The position numbers and the translations under genes are program-made. Positions 25,257-34,227 of a DNA stretch of 64,000 bases are shown here, piece by piece (the stretch's first letter is position 1; each line of letters starts with the position of its first letter). A model generated the notes under the pieces. That model saw only the letters and a program-made list of their open reading frames with translations. It ran no database searches and was not told where the DNA came from. The DNA comes from DATEJJ01 sp039649115 (GTDB taxonomy: Bacteria; Actinomycetota; Actinomycetes; Mycobacteriales; Micromonosporaceae), in NCBI GenBank assembly GCA_039649115.1, contig JBBWZQ010000338.1, forward strand, positions 1 to 64,000, in the 5' to 3' direction.

Positions 25257-26648
25257 ATGACAACCACTCTGCGTATGCCTGTCACTGCCCCGGGTCGGCT
25301 GCCCGTACTGGGCCACGCGATACAGATGAGAAGGAGGCCGCGAGAGTTCCTCCTCTCGCTGCAGTCGGGCGAGGCGGTGACCACCATCCGGCTCGGCCGG
25401 GAGACCGTGTATGTGATCAACGACCCGGAGCTCATCCGCCAGGCGATCCGCGATCCGGACACCTTTGGCAAGGGCGGGCCGATCACGGAGCGCTTTCGCA
25501 CCATGTTCGGCAACGGTCTGGGGATCTCCGACGGAGATTTCCACCGGCGCCAGCGAGCCCTGATCCAGCCTGCCTTCCACCACACGAAAATCCTCCACTA
25601 CGCCTCGATCATGACCGGTGCGGCCGCGGCGATGGTGGACCGCTGGCAAGATGGCGGACGGCTCGCGGTGGACCGGGAGATGGGCGACCTCGCGCTGACC
25701 AGCGTGACGAAGGCGATGTTCTCGGCGGACACCAATGTCGACCGGGCACAGTTCATGGCCGCCACCACGGTGGTCCTCGGCGGCCTGTTCCGTCGGGTGG
25801 TCGACGCGTCCGGACTGCTGACCAGGCTGCCCACGCCGGGCAACCTGCGGTACCGCGGCGCCGTGGACCACGTGCGGCGGACCATCGATCAGCTGATCAA
25901 CGACTACCGGGCCAGCGGCGCGGACCACGGCGACCTGCTGTCCATGATGCTGCTCGCCCGTGGCGAAGACGGTGCGCCGGCAATGAGTGACCAGCAGGTA
26001 CACGACGAGGTCGTGACGTTCTTCATCGCTGGTGCGGAAAGCATCGCCAACACCCTCGCGTGGGTGTTCCACGAGCTCGCCACCCATCCTGACGTGGAGC
26101 GGCGCCTGCACGCGGAGGTCGACGAGGTGTTGGCCGGCCGGCCGGCCGAGTACCGGGACATCCCGGCGCTGGAGTACACCCGCCGGGTGGTCAATGAGAC
26201 TCTGCGCATGCGGACACAGGGCTGGGCGTTGAGCAGATTCACCAAGACGGCCACCGAGATCGGGGATTACCACATCCCCGCCAACGCCTCGATCATGTAC
26301 AGCCCGCACGCGCTGAACCACAATCCGGCCTTCCACCCCGATCCCGAACGGTTCGATCCCGACCGCTGGTCACCGGAGCGCGCGAAGGACATACCGCGTG
26401 GTGCGTTCATCCCCTTCGGCACCGGCAGCCACACGTGTATCGGCGAGCCGTTCGCCCTCACCGAGATGGTCGTCACGCTGGCCACCGTGGCCGCGCGGTG
26501 GCGGCTGCTGTCCGTACCAGGGCACCACCCGCGACCCAAGTTCGCCTTCACGATGCCGGTGAACGCACTTCCGATGACGGCACAGCGTCGCGACCCCGGC
26601 CGCCGGTTGCCGCCCCGGCTCGGCGTGAACGCCCCCACCGGCGCATGA
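25257..26648 (+). CDS. Cytochrome P450
   Basis: 463 residues. The I-helix is FFIAGAESIANTLAW (acid-alcohol pair Glu-Ser instead of the usual Asp/Glu-Thr), the ExxR is ETLRMR, the PERF region is PERFDPDRW and the heme loop is PFGTGSHTCIG with the Cys ligand. The N-terminus lacks a membrane anchor, so it is a soluble bacterial class I enzyme needing ferredoxin and reductase from elsewhere. It is the only P450 in the window and probably hydroxylates or couples an intermediate of the clustered pathway. The 3' end overlaps the convergent acyltransferase gene by 101 bases. Start ATG 25257 has a weak GGAAG site. Confidence 0.93.
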   Translation: MTTTLRMPVTAPGRLPVLGHAIQMRRRPREFLLSLQSGEAVTTIRLGRETVYVINDPELIRQAIRDPDTFGKGGPITERFRTMFGNGLGISDGDFHRRQRALIQPAFHHTKILHYASIMTGAAAAMVDRWQDGGRLAVDREMGDLALTSVTKAMFSADTNVDRAQFMAATTVVLGGLFRRVVDASGLLTRLPTPGNLRYRGAVDHVRRTIDQLINDYRASGADHGDLLSMMLLARGEDGAPAMSDQQVHDEVVTFFIAGAESIANTLAWVFHELATHPDVERRLHAEVDEVLAGRPAEYRDIPALEYTRRVVNETLRMRTQGWALSRFTKTATEIGDYHIPANASIMYSPHALNHNPAFHPDPERFDPDRWSPERAKDIPRGAFIPFGTGSHTCIGEPFALTEMVVTLATVAARWRLLSVPGHHPRPKFAFTMPVNALPMTAQRRDPGRRLPPRLGVNAPTGA

Positions 26649-27819
26649 CCGGTCGCTCGACCACGCTGTACAGCAGCCACGAGGCGAACACCGACACCAG
26701 CAGGTAGGCCGCCGAGCACGCCAGCATCAGCGCCACGCCCGCCCTCCGATGCGGATCGATCAGTGGATAGGTGTACTGCATGATCAGCCAGTGGGTCATG
26801 TAGAACGCGAAGGACAGGTCACCGAGCCAGATCCACAGCGGCCGCCGGAGGAAGGTCCGGCGATCCTCGATGTCGGTCTGTGCCGCCGCGAGAATCACCA
26901 TCGCGAGCGGAATCACCAGCAGCACGCCATTGCCGTACGGGTAGTACAGCGACATCGCGAGCAGCACCGCCACCGGCAGCAGGACCAGGCCGTAGCGGAA
27001 ACGTCGCGGGTACCAGTTGCCGGTCAGTACGATCCTGGCGAGCAGGATGCCCAGCACGAACTCGAGCATCCGGGTCAGCGGGAAGTTGTAGGTGAGCCAC
27101 ACCTGCACCTCGGTCGCCTGCAGCCCCGACCACTTGGGTTCGGCGGGGGTCAGTCGCATCACCAGGACCGGGACCGCCGCGATGAGCAGGACGCAACCGA
27201 TGGCGTAGTACCACAGACGCCTGGCGGGAATCTTGGAGATCGCCCAGAGCAGCAACGGGAAGCAGAGGTAGAAGAACGCCTCGCAGGACAGCGACCACGA
27301 CACCGGGTTGACGCCCACCTGCACGTGCTTGTCCGGTGTCCACGCGTCCACCAGGAACAGCGTGGTCGTGCCCTGCGCCGCGGTCACCTGTTGGTTCGTC
27401 CACAGCAGCAGCACGAGCCCGACGAGCCAGGTCACCGCGTGGTTGGGGAAGATCTTCGCGAGTCGCCGTCGCCAGAAACTCCCGTGCGAGTCCGTCGGCC
27501 TGGCCGACCAGGTCAATACGAACCCGCTGAGCAGAAAGAAGAACTCGACGCCGATCAGGGACAGGCGCATGACCAGGGCAGGCATGAAGCTCCGCTCTGG
27601 ATCCGCGCCCGTATACCAGATCCGCGTGTAGATGTGCGAGATGAAGACGAGGAACGCGGCGAAGAACCGCAGCGAGGTCAGCGAATCCAGCCTGCTCCGG
27701 CCGGACACCGCAGCTCCCCGCGTCACTCCCTGACTCTTTGCGACTCCCTGGCTCTCTGCGACTCCCTGACCCTCTGCGCCTGCCTGGTTCTGCGCGCCAA
27801 GGTTTTCCTGCACAGTCAT
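26548..27819 (-). CDS. Acyltransferase 3 family membrane O-acyltransferase
   Basis: 423 residues with about ten hydrophobic helices. The family start LDSLTSLRFFAAFLVFISHIY contains the Arg and His used for catalysis. Further signatures are VEFFFLLSGFVL, NPVSWSLSCEAFFYLCFP and the end LLYSVVERPVMRRW. Relatives acylate macrolide sugars and cell-wall glycans from acyl-CoA. Residues 10-34 consist of three six-residue repeats rich in Gln-Gly-Val, encoded by 18-base DNA repeats. GGAGG five bases before ATG 27819 fixes the start. It ends a five-gene minus-strand run that starts at 32275 and includes two methyltransferases and an exporter. Confidence 0.9.
   Translation of the reverse strand: MTVQENLGAQNQAGAEGQGVAESQGVAKSQGVTRGAAVSGRSRLDSLTSLRFFAAFLVFISHIYTRIWYTGADPERSFMPALVMRLSLIGVEFFFLLSGFVLTWSARPTDSHGSFWRRRLAKIFPNHAVTWLVGLVLLLWTNQQVTAAQGTTTLFLVDAWTPDKHVQVGVNPVSWSLSCEAFFYLCFPLLLWAISKIPARRLWYYAIGCVLLIAAVPVLVMRLTPAEPKWSGLQATEVQVWLTYNFPLTRMLEFVLGILLARIVLTGNWYPRRFRYGLVLLPVAVLLAMSLYYPYGNGVLLVIPLAMVILAAAQTDIEDRRTFLRRPLWIWLGDLSFAFYMTHWLIMQYTYPLIDPHRRAGVALMLACSAAYLLVSVFASWLLYSVVERPVMRRWGRSRRAGAATGGRGRDAVPSSEVRSPAS
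27725..27778. repeat. Three tandem 18-base repeats inside the acyltransferase gene
   Basis: Units ACTCCCTG(A/G)CTCT(T/C)TGCG at 27725-27742, 27743-27760 and 27761-27778 differ at one to three positions, with a fourth decayed copy after. They encode the variable N-terminal tail ahead of the first membrane helix. Copy-number change would keep the frame. Confidence 0.8.
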
Positions 27820-27867
27820 AGAACCTCCCTCCCCTCGGCTACCCGCCGCACCAGCGCGTTGGATGCG

Positions 27868-29346
27868 CTAGCTGACGGGTTGGGACGGCGCGCGGCCCGG
27901 TGTGGCCGCGGCGACCTTCTTCTCTGCGGGTCTGGCGGGGATGAACAGCGCCGGAACGAGCGCGAGCCCGGTGAGCACGAGCGCCCAGACGAACGTGTCG
28001 CCGAAGGCGGCCGCCCGACCGGCCGGGTTGGCGGCGTGTGCGAGGATCTGATGCTGGAGGAAGACGGCGAACACCGCGGTGCCGAACGAGCCGCCGATCC
28101 GCACGATGATGTTGATGGCGCTGGTGGCGTGCGGGACGGCCTCCTTCCCGAGTTCCTGGAAGGCGGCCGCGTTCAGCGGTATCGTCGCCGCGCCGAGGCC
28201 GGCACCGAGGATCAGCAGGCCGAGGCCGAGCACCACGTTGTTGACGCCGTGGCCGACGAACGCGTACGGCAAGGTGCCCAGTGTCGCGACGCCCATGCCG
28301 ACAAGAATGATCGGCCGCGGGTTGACGCGGTCCGCCAGCCTGCCGACGGCGAGGAAGGCGAGCAGCAGGCCGATGCCCTGCGGTGCCAGCAGTAGCCCGG
28401 CCTCCTGCGCGCTGTAGCCGCGAGCCTGGATGTAGTAGAGGGGCATCAGGAACACCGCGGCGAACAGCGAGACACCGTACAGCAGGTTCACGCCGGAGGC
28501 GGTGGCGAACGAGCGGAGCCGGAACAGCCGCAGGTCGACGATCGCGGAGACGCCCGGTCGCAGCGAGTGCGCGATGTAGGCGACGACGAGCACCACGCCG
28601 GCGGTCAGCCAGATGACCGCACTCGGATGGCCGAACCCGTGTGTTCCCGCCTCGGACAGGCCGTAGACCAGCGCCGCCATGCTGGGTGACAGCAACGCCA
28701 GGCCGACGAGGTCCACTTTCTGCGCGACGCCACGCTGGCCGGCCGGGATGTACCGCGCGGACGCGGCCAAGGCGACGAGGCAGATGGGCACGTTGATGAA
28801 GAACAGCCAGCGCCACGACAGCCGATCCACGATCAGTCCACTGAGGACCGGCCCGATGATCGGGGCGAGCTGCGCGGGTACCGCGAAGATGCTCATTGCC
28901 CGGCCGAGCCGGTTCGGGCCGGCCGCCTGGACCAGGATGGTCATCGCGATCGGCATGATCATGCCGCCACCGAGTCCCTGGAGGATGCGGAAAGCGATCA
29001 GGCTGCCGGCCGACCACGCCATGCCGGCGAGTACCGAGGCCACCATGAACAGGCCGACCGAGAACATCCACAGTCTCTTGGCGCCGAACCGCTGGGTGGC
29101 CCAGCCGCTGAGGGGAACGACCAGGGACAGCGCCAGGATGTAGCCGGTGATCACCCACTGGATCGTGGAAAGCGTCGCCCCGAAAGTGCGACCGAGCTGG
29201 TTGACCGCGACTCCCACGATGGTCGCGTCCATCAACGACGCGAAGGCGCCGATGACCGTGGCGAGCGCCAGCCTGACCAGCGCGGGATCGAGTCGGTCCT
29301 GGGTGTCCTGAACCGGCGTGGAACTACCGCTTTCGTCGTATGACAT
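27868..29346 (-). CDS. MFS drug exporter, DHA2 (EmrB/QacA, 14-helix) family
   Basis: 492 residues with about 14 hydrophobic helices. Signatures: motif D1-like MDATIVGVAVNQLG, motif A (GWATQRFGAKRLW), motif B (RILQGLGGGMIMP) and motif C (PAQLAPIIGPVLSGL). It should export a drug in exchange for protons. It lies in the minus-strand tailoring operon, 12 bases after the inactive serine-hydrolase-like gene and 48 bases before the acyltransferase gene. It is thus the likely exporter and partial self-resistance of the encoded metabolite. Confidence 0.93.
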   Translation of the reverse strand: MSYDESGSSTPVQDTQDRLDPALVRLALATVIGAFASLMDATIVGVAVNQLGRTFGATLSTIQWVITGYILALSLVVPLSGWATQRFGAKRLWMFSVGLFMVASVLAGMAWSAGSLIAFRILQGLGGGMIMPIAMTILVQAAGPNRLGRAMSIFAVPAQLAPIIGPVLSGLIVDRLSWRWLFFINVPICLVALAASARYIPAGQRGVAQKVDLVGLALLSPSMAALVYGLSEAGTHGFGHPSAVIWLTAGVVLVVAYIAHSLRPGVSAIVDLRLFRLRSFATASGVNLLYGVSLFAAVFLMPLYYIQARGYSAQEAGLLLAPQGIGLLLAFLAVGRLADRVNPRPIILVGMGVATLGTLPYAFVGHGVNNVVLGLGLLILGAGLGAATIPLNAAAFQELGKEAVPHATSAINIIVRIGGSFGTAVFAVFLQHQILAHAANPAGRAAAFGDTFVWALVLTGLALVPALFIPARPAEKKVAAATPGRAPSQPVS

Positions 29347-29358
29347 CGCGCGATCCAG

Positions 29359-30465
29359 TCATTCCGGGGTACTGAGAGCACGGTCGACCAGTGTCGTGAT
29401 GGCCTCGTCCACGGCGTCCTGCTCGGTACCGAAGGTGTAGGTGGACGTGAGGGTGGCGACGGATCGACCGCCGTCGGCGCTGACGCCACCCTGGGACACG
29501 GTGCCCGGCATGGTCCCGCCGTGGAACCAGATCCCCGCGTCGCGGCCCTCCAGCGGGCGCCATGCCAGCCCGAGGCCGTACCGCACCCCGGGCCAGGTGC
29601 GCGCCCAGGCGGTCGCCTCGACGGTCTCCCGCATCTGGGCCATCCGGTCCGCGGACAGGAGCCGTCCGCCCAGCAGGGCGCGGAAGAACGTGTTCAGGTC
29701 GCTGGTGGTGCTGATGATGCCGCGGTCCGGCCCGGGCGGCACGATGATCGAGGTGTCGGTCAACGCTTCCGCACCCGGAAACCGGGTGTACGCCGTCGCG
29801 CTCGGCTGGGGCAGATAGGCGCACGTTCCCGGGGTCAGGGTGTGCCGCAGGCCCAGCGGCTCGATGACGCGCTCGTGAGTCTCGCGCTCCCACGAGTGGC
29901 CGGTCACCTGTTCGACGAGCATCCCGGCCAGCGCGTAGTTGGTGTTGGCCGGGATGAAGCGGGTCTCCCCGGCCGGGTCGCTCGCATCCGGTACCCAGTG
30001 CGGCGGCTGCCGCGTCGCCAGGTGCACCAACTCCCGCGGCCGGAACGCGTGGAACCGTTCCCGCCGGTACCCCCCGGGCGTGATGTCCGCGGCCATCGGC
30101 AGTTGCTTGTCGTACTCGCGCAGGCCGCTGGTCTGCCGCAGGAGATTGGCCACGGTGATCCGGTCGCCGTCGTTGCCGTTGCCCCGCACCACGCCGGGCA
30201 ACCACTTCTCGACGGTGTCGGTCAGGGCCAGCCTGCCCTCGTCGACCAGTTGCAGCACGACCGTGGCGGTGAAGGTCTTGGTGTCGTCGCTGATCCGGTA
30301 GTACGCGTTCCACGGCATCGGCGCCCGGGTGGCCAGGTCGGCGACTCCACCGCGGGCGACAGTGACGCCCGCGGCGGTCTGCACCTCGGCCAGTACGCCC
30401 GTCGCACCGGCCGCCACGATCGCGTCCACGCCAAGCTGAAGCGCGTTCCGGTCGTACCCGCTCAT
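29359..30465 (-). CDS. Serine hydrolase (class C beta-lactamase fold) with substituted active site
   Basis: 368 residues from ATG 30465, with GAGGAGGG four bases upstream. The fold is unmistakable (GGVADLATR, TFTATVVLQLVDEGRL, VANLLRQTSGL, MLVEQVTGHSW, EPLGLRHTLTPG, FHGGTMPG). Relatives read FRIGS(D/V)TK, with Ser as nucleophile three residues before Lys. Here the sequence is YRISDDTK, so Asp60 occupies the Ser position before Lys63. The second motif, normally YSN, is PAN (Pro172 instead of Tyr). The His-Gly-Gly motif remains. Loss of both nucleophile and base suggests a non-hydrolytic binding or altered catalytic role. It sits between an O-methyltransferase gene and the exporter gene, so binding of the product or a precursor is conceivable. 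Confidence 0.88.
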   Translation of the reverse strand: MSGYDRNALQLGVDAIVAAGATGVLAEVQTAAGVTVARGGVADLATRAPMPWNAYYRISDDTKTFTATVVLQLVDEGRLALTDTVEKWLPGVVRGNGNDGDRITVANLLRQTSGLREYDKQLPMAADITPGGYRRERFHAFRPRELVHLATRQPPHWVPDASDPAGETRFIPANTNYALAGMLVEQVTGHSWERETHERVIEPLGLRHTLTPGTCAYLPQPSATAYTRFPGAEALTDTSIIVPPGPDRGIISTTSDLNTFFRALLGGRLLSADRMAQMRETVEATAWARTWPGVRYGLGLAWRPLEGRDAGIWFHGGTMPGTVSQGGVSADGGRSVATLTSTYTFGTEQDAVDEAITTLVDRALSTPE

Positions 30466-30516
30466 CCGCCCTCCTCGCGGCATGACGTGCAACAACTCCG
30501 GTTGTACAAGCCCTGC

Positions 30517-31347
30517 TCACCCGGCGGGCTTGCGACACGTCAGGATCAGGTATCCCACCTTCTCCCGGCACAGTCCGAACACGGCTCCGATGCCGCGTTC
30601 GAGGGCGTCGACCCGCTCGCCTCCGTAGACGGCCGCGAGTTCGGCCCGCTGCCCGGCGAGCTTGTCGAAGAACTCGACATAGGTCCGGCGCACCCGGTCA
30701 CCGCAGTCGAGACCCTCCAGGACCTCGAAGCCGGCCGCCTCGGCGGTCCTGACGACGTCGGTCAGCGCCGCCGGCGGATCGAATATGGCGTTTCCCTTGA
30801 GGATCTCGCGCTCCTCCGGCGTCAGCTCCGCCAGCCTCGGGTACTCCGAGAAGACGAAACGACCGCCGGGACGCAGTACCCGGAATATCTCACTGAGCCA
30901 CCGCGCCTTGTCCTCGGCGTTCGGCAGCGAATCGAAGGCGATCGCCGCATCGAACGTCTCGTCCCGGTACGGCAGCGAGCACGCGTCCGCCCATTCGATC
31001 GATACCCGTCCCCGCAGCCCGGCGGACACGACCCGCTTCGCGGCATCCTGGACCTGCCAATGGCTCACCGTGATACCGGTGACCGACACGTCGTGCCGCT
31101 GAGCCATCCGCACCGCGGGTTCGCCGACGCCGCACCCCACGTCGAGGAGCCGCTGCCCCCGGCGCAGCGCAAGCCGCTCCTCCATCATGCCGGTGAGCCG
31201 GTTCATCGCCTGCAGGAACGGCGTCTCGTCCGCATCGCTCTCCCAGTACCCGACGTGCAGGTTCCCGCCGACGATCTCCACCAGATCGCCGATGTCGTCG
31301 TAGTATTCGCCGACGTGATCGATCACCGGATTCGGTTGCTCGGGCAT
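30517..31347 (-). CDS. SAM-dependent methyltransferase (RebM-like)
   Basis: 276 residues from ATG 31347, preceded by GGGGGTG. The start EYYDDIGDLVEIVGGNLHVGYW is typical of sugar O-methyltransferases and small-molecule methyltransferases of the RebM/sarcosine-dimethylglycine type. Motif I is LLDVGCGVGEPA (about residue 69), followed by DACSLPYRDETFDAAIAFDS and the late strand RVLRPGGRFVFSEY. It probably O-methylates a sugar or core hydroxyl. It is 52 bases downstream of a second methyltransferase gene in the same operon. Confidence 0.88.
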   Translation of the reverse strand: MPEQPNPVIDHVGEYYDDIGDLVEIVGGNLHVGYWESDADETPFLQAMNRLTGMMEERLALRRGQRLLDVGCGVGEPAVRMAQRHDVSVTGITVSHWQVQDAAKRVVSAGLRGRVSIEWADACSLPYRDETFDAAIAFDSLPNAEDKARWLSEIFRVLRPGGRFVFSEYPRLAELTPEEREILKGNAIFDPPAALTDVVRTAEAAGFEVLEGLDCGDRVRRTYVEFFDKLAGQRAELAAVYGGERVDALERGIGAVFGLCREKVGYLILTCRKPAG

Positions 31348-31399
31348 GGCACCCCCAGTTCGCGAAGGGTTGGGTCGATGGACAGCGGATGCAGGAGCG

Positions 31400-32275
31400 T
31401 CACGCCCCCGACGGCGCAGTGGTCGCGCGCACGCAGAGGGCCACCGATGGCAGCGACAGGGTGCCGTCGCCGCCCCGGTACCGCTCGACCGCGGCACCGA
31501 CCGCCGCCCAGAGTTCCGCCGCGTGCTGGGCGCCCAGCCGATCCTGGACAAGGGCGAGCAGCTTGGGCGGCGACACCGCCTGGTTGAACTCGACGTACTC
31601 CCGCACGGAGCCGAGTCGGAACGGCACCACGAACTCCGTGACCGACACCTCCGTGAAGCCGGCCTCGGTCAGCTCCGCGGTGAGGCGGTCCGGATCGGAC
31701 ATGCTGAAGGGACCGGGCATCTGCGGCCGGGCCGGCGGCAGACCCAGGCGCTGCGCCATCACCGCGTAGCCGGCGGACATCATCGGCGTCCGGCCCGGCT
31801 CCGACCACACCGACGCGGCAAGAACGCCACCGGGCACCAGCAGCCGGGCCAGCCTCCGGAACGCCGCCACGTGGTCGGTGGCGAACATCAGTCCCCACCT
31901 GCTGAGTACCACGTCGAACGAGGCCGCCGGCAGGTCGACCGTCTCCAGGTCGCCGACCAGGAACTCCACGTTGTCCAGACCGGCCGTTCGCCGCCTGGCC
32001 ACCTCGATCATCTCGGCCGCGATGTCCAGCCCGACAACGTGCCCGCGTGGCCCTACCGCGCGGGCGGCGGTCGCCAGCGGCTCTCCCAGCCCGGTGGCCA
32101 CGTCCAGGACCCGCTGCCCGGCACGAACTCCACCGAGTTCCAGCAGTTGGTTGGTCATCGCCGCGCCACCACATTCGAACCTGTCGTGCATGGCTTCCCA
32201 GCCGGCGCTGATCGCGTTCCATGAATCGCGGATCTCCGCCTTGATGACCTGAGGATCAGCCTGCATCGATGACAT
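31400..32275 (-). CDS. SAM-dependent methyltransferase
   Basis: 291 residues from ATG 32275; GGGAGA lies 2-7 bases upstream, and ATG 32266 is an alternative. Motif I is VLDVATGLGEPLA (about residue 57), then VVGLDIAAEMIEVARRR, DLPAASFDVVLSRWGLMF and LLVPGGVLAASVW. The C-terminal lid is of the class I UbiE-like type. First gene of the minus-strand tailoring operon running to 26548. The acceptor cannot be named. Confidence 0.88.
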   Translation of the reverse strand: MSSMQADPQVIKAEIRDSWNAISAGWEAMHDRFECGGAAMTNQLLELGGVRAGQRVLDVATGLGEPLATAARAVGPRGHVVGLDIAAEMIEVARRRTAGLDNVEFLVGDLETVDLPAASFDVVLSRWGLMFATDHVAAFRRLARLLVPGGVLAASVWSEPGRTPMMSAGYAVMAQRLGLPPARPQMPGPFSMSDPDRLTAELTEAGFTEVSVTEFVVPFRLGSVREYVEFNQAVSPPKLLALVQDRLGAQHAAELWAAVGAAVERYRGGDGTLSLPSVALCVRATTAPSGA

Positions 32276-32492
32276 GATCTCCCGTTCCTCGGTTGGGCAC
32301 CACCGACCGGGGACTGATCCGCCGGCGGGCCGGTCTGCCGCCTTCCCTTCCTCACTGTAGCTTCGCACTATTGACTTGTATAGTCTCCGCGTACACTCGG
32401 TACCCGGATGGGCTACCGCTACTCGCGGTTCCTCCCCTCTGATCGAAATAGCTGTGCTTTTCTATAGCTGGTCCGCGCGGGAGGTGTGGGAG

Positions 32493-33344
32493 ATGGTCGT
32501 CGCGATCACCGATGACCGCTGGGCGGCCGTCCGGACTTCCGTCCGGGCCACCGGCGACCGCTTTGCCGATCTGCTGTCCTCGGCGGGAGACACCCGGGCG
32601 CCGGCGATCGGAACCTGGTCGGTGGCGGAGACCGCCGCACACGTCGCGACCGTCGCCTGGCTGTACACGTTCATGGTCGCGCCGCAGCACCCACCGTTTC
32701 CGATCCCGGGCCTGGCCGACCGGATCCGCAACACGACAACGGCCAACCTCGCCGAACTCAACGAGGTCACCCTGGCGCACCTCACGGAACGGTCGCTACC
32801 GGCGCTCGGGGAACGGCTGCGCGCCGACGTCGACCACATCCTGCGGGCCAGCGACGGACTCGACCCCCGGCAGCGCATCGCCTGGCTCGGCGACGCCCGG
32901 CTCTCTGTCGCGTCCGTCCTCGCCCACCTGCTCAACGAGTTGCTGATCCACGGCCGCGACATCGCCCGCGCCACACGGGCGCGATGGGTCTACCCGCCGC
33001 AGGACGCCGCCATGGCCCTCGAACTCTTTCTCTTCGGCCTGCTGAGCGGCGATGCCGGGCGCCTCATCAGCAGGAACGAGCGGGTGCGACACCGCGATGT
33101 CACGGTCGAGGTGCGGTCCCGGCACACCACGCCGGTCCTGCTCGTCCTGAACGACGGGCGGCTGTCGGTCGAGCCCACCGGGCGGGCTGTCGACGCGCAC
33201 GTGCTGCTGGACCCGGCCGCGTTCATGCTGATGCTGTTCGGCCGGGTCGGCCGGACGAGAACCGCGCTCTGCGCCAAGATGCTCGTGTGGGGCCGCCGCC
33301 CGTGGTTGTTGCCGGCGCTCCTCGGTACGGTGCGGATGCCCTGA
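32493..33344 (+). CDS. Maleylpyruvate isomerase/DinB-like (TIGR03083) protein with SCP2-like C-terminus
   Basis: 283 residues from ATG 32493, chosen because GGGAGGTGTGGG lies just upstream and the earlier frame has no family similarity. The N-terminal four-helix DinB-like half has the metal-binding His pattern (TWSVAETAAHVATVAW, LAHLLNELLIHGRDIARA). The C-terminal half resembles sterol-carrier-like domains (VRHRDVTVEVRSR, SVEPTGRAVDAHVLLDP). Such proteins are mycothiol-dependent enzymes in actinomycetes. Several use mycothiol to open or isomerise electrophiles, so detoxification or a thiol step in the cluster is plausible. It converges with the LLM oxidoreductase gene 8 bases away. Confidence 0.75.
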   Translation: MVVAITDDRWAAVRTSVRATGDRFADLLSSAGDTRAPAIGTWSVAETAAHVATVAWLYTFMVAPQHPPFPIPGLADRIRNTTTANLAELNEVTLAHLTERSLPALGERLRADVDHILRASDGLDPRQRIAWLGDARLSVASVLAHLLNELLIHGRDIARATRARWVYPPQDAAMALELFLFGLLSGDAGRLISRNERVRHRDVTVEVRSRHTTPVLLVLNDGRLSVEPTGRAVDAHVLLDPAAFMLMLFGRVGRTRTALCAKMLVWGRRPWLLPALLGTVRMP

Positions 33345-33352
33345 GTGGCGGG

Positions 33353-34198
33353 TCAGCGCACGGCCTCGGCGAGGAGATCGACCTGCGTCAACTCCGACGT
33401 GCACGGGTAGAGGATCAGCTCGTCGCAGCCGATCCCGGCGAAGTCGTCCAGCGCCTGCCGTACGGCGGGCACGTCCGTCAGGGCGGTGCTCTCCGCCCAG
33501 TCCCCGTCCACACCAGCGAACGCGTAGTAGTGCGTGAGGCATTCTCGCGCGTGGTCCCGCGCCCGCGGCCCGAGGGCGAAGTAGGCGAATCCCATGATGT
33601 GCGGTGTGCCCTCCCGGCCCTGCCCGGCCCATTCGGCGCGCGCCTTGTCCGCCCACTCCCCCACGGTCTTGGCGTCCACCGAGCCGGCGATCCAGCCGGC
33701 GCCGTAGCGGGCGGCACGACCGAACGCGGCGTCGCTGATGCCGCCGATCATCACGGGCGGACCGGTCCCGCCCGGACGCGGGCCGATACCCGTCCCACCG
33801 GCCCAGGTCCGCTGGATCTCGTCGAGCATCGCGTCGAAGCGACGACCGCGCCCCGACGTCGGCAGTCCGGACACCTGATAGTCGTCGTCGCGGGCGCCGA
33901 TCGCCATGCCCAGCACCAGCCGCCCGCCGGACAGCCGGTCCACCGAGGCGGCCTGCTTGGCCAGGAGGGCGGCGTTGACCCGGTACGGTGCGATGAGGAT
34001 CGTCGTCGCGAGACGGATCCGCTCGGTGGCTCCGGCGACTGCCGCCAGGGTCACCAGCGGCTCGTAGTTGTCGTACACCAGCCGGTCGATGATGCCGACG
34101 CACGAGAAACCGGCGCGTTCCGCACGCCGCGCCCACTCCAGCACCACCGCGCCGTCAGTACCGGGAATCGTGGCCGGAAGGCCAATCCCCACGTCCAT
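33353..34198 (-). CDS. LLM-class (F420-dependent) oxidoreductase
   Basis: 281 residues from ATG 34198, with GGAGGC six bases upstream; a TTG 33 bases earlier is less likely. The luciferase-like barrel is shown by MDVGIGLPATIPG, RAERAGFSCVGIIDR, RIRLATTILIAPYR, LLAKQAASVDRLSGGRLVLGMAIG and PPVMIGGISDAAFGRAARYGAGWI. Proteins of this class use F420 or FMN. In antibiotic pathways they perform reductions or oxidations on late intermediates. It follows the StrG-like gene after 29 bases in the same direction. An F420-NADP reductase-like gene at 59.7 kb could supply reduced F420. Confidence 0.88.
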   Translation of the reverse strand: MDVGIGLPATIPGTDGAVVLEWARRAERAGFSCVGIIDRLVYDNYEPLVTLAAVAGATERIRLATTILIAPYRVNAALLAKQAASVDRLSGGRLVLGMAIGARDDDYQVSGLPTSGRGRRFDAMLDEIQRTWAGGTGIGPRPGGTGPPVMIGGISDAAFGRAARYGAGWIAGSVDAKTVGEWADKARAEWAGQGREGTPHIMGFAYFALGPRARDHARECLTHYYAFAGVDGDWAESTALTDVPAVRQALDDFAGIGCDELILYPCTSELTQVDLLAEAVR

Positions 34199-34227
34199 GC
34201 TCGCCTCCGTGTGGCTGCTCACAACGG

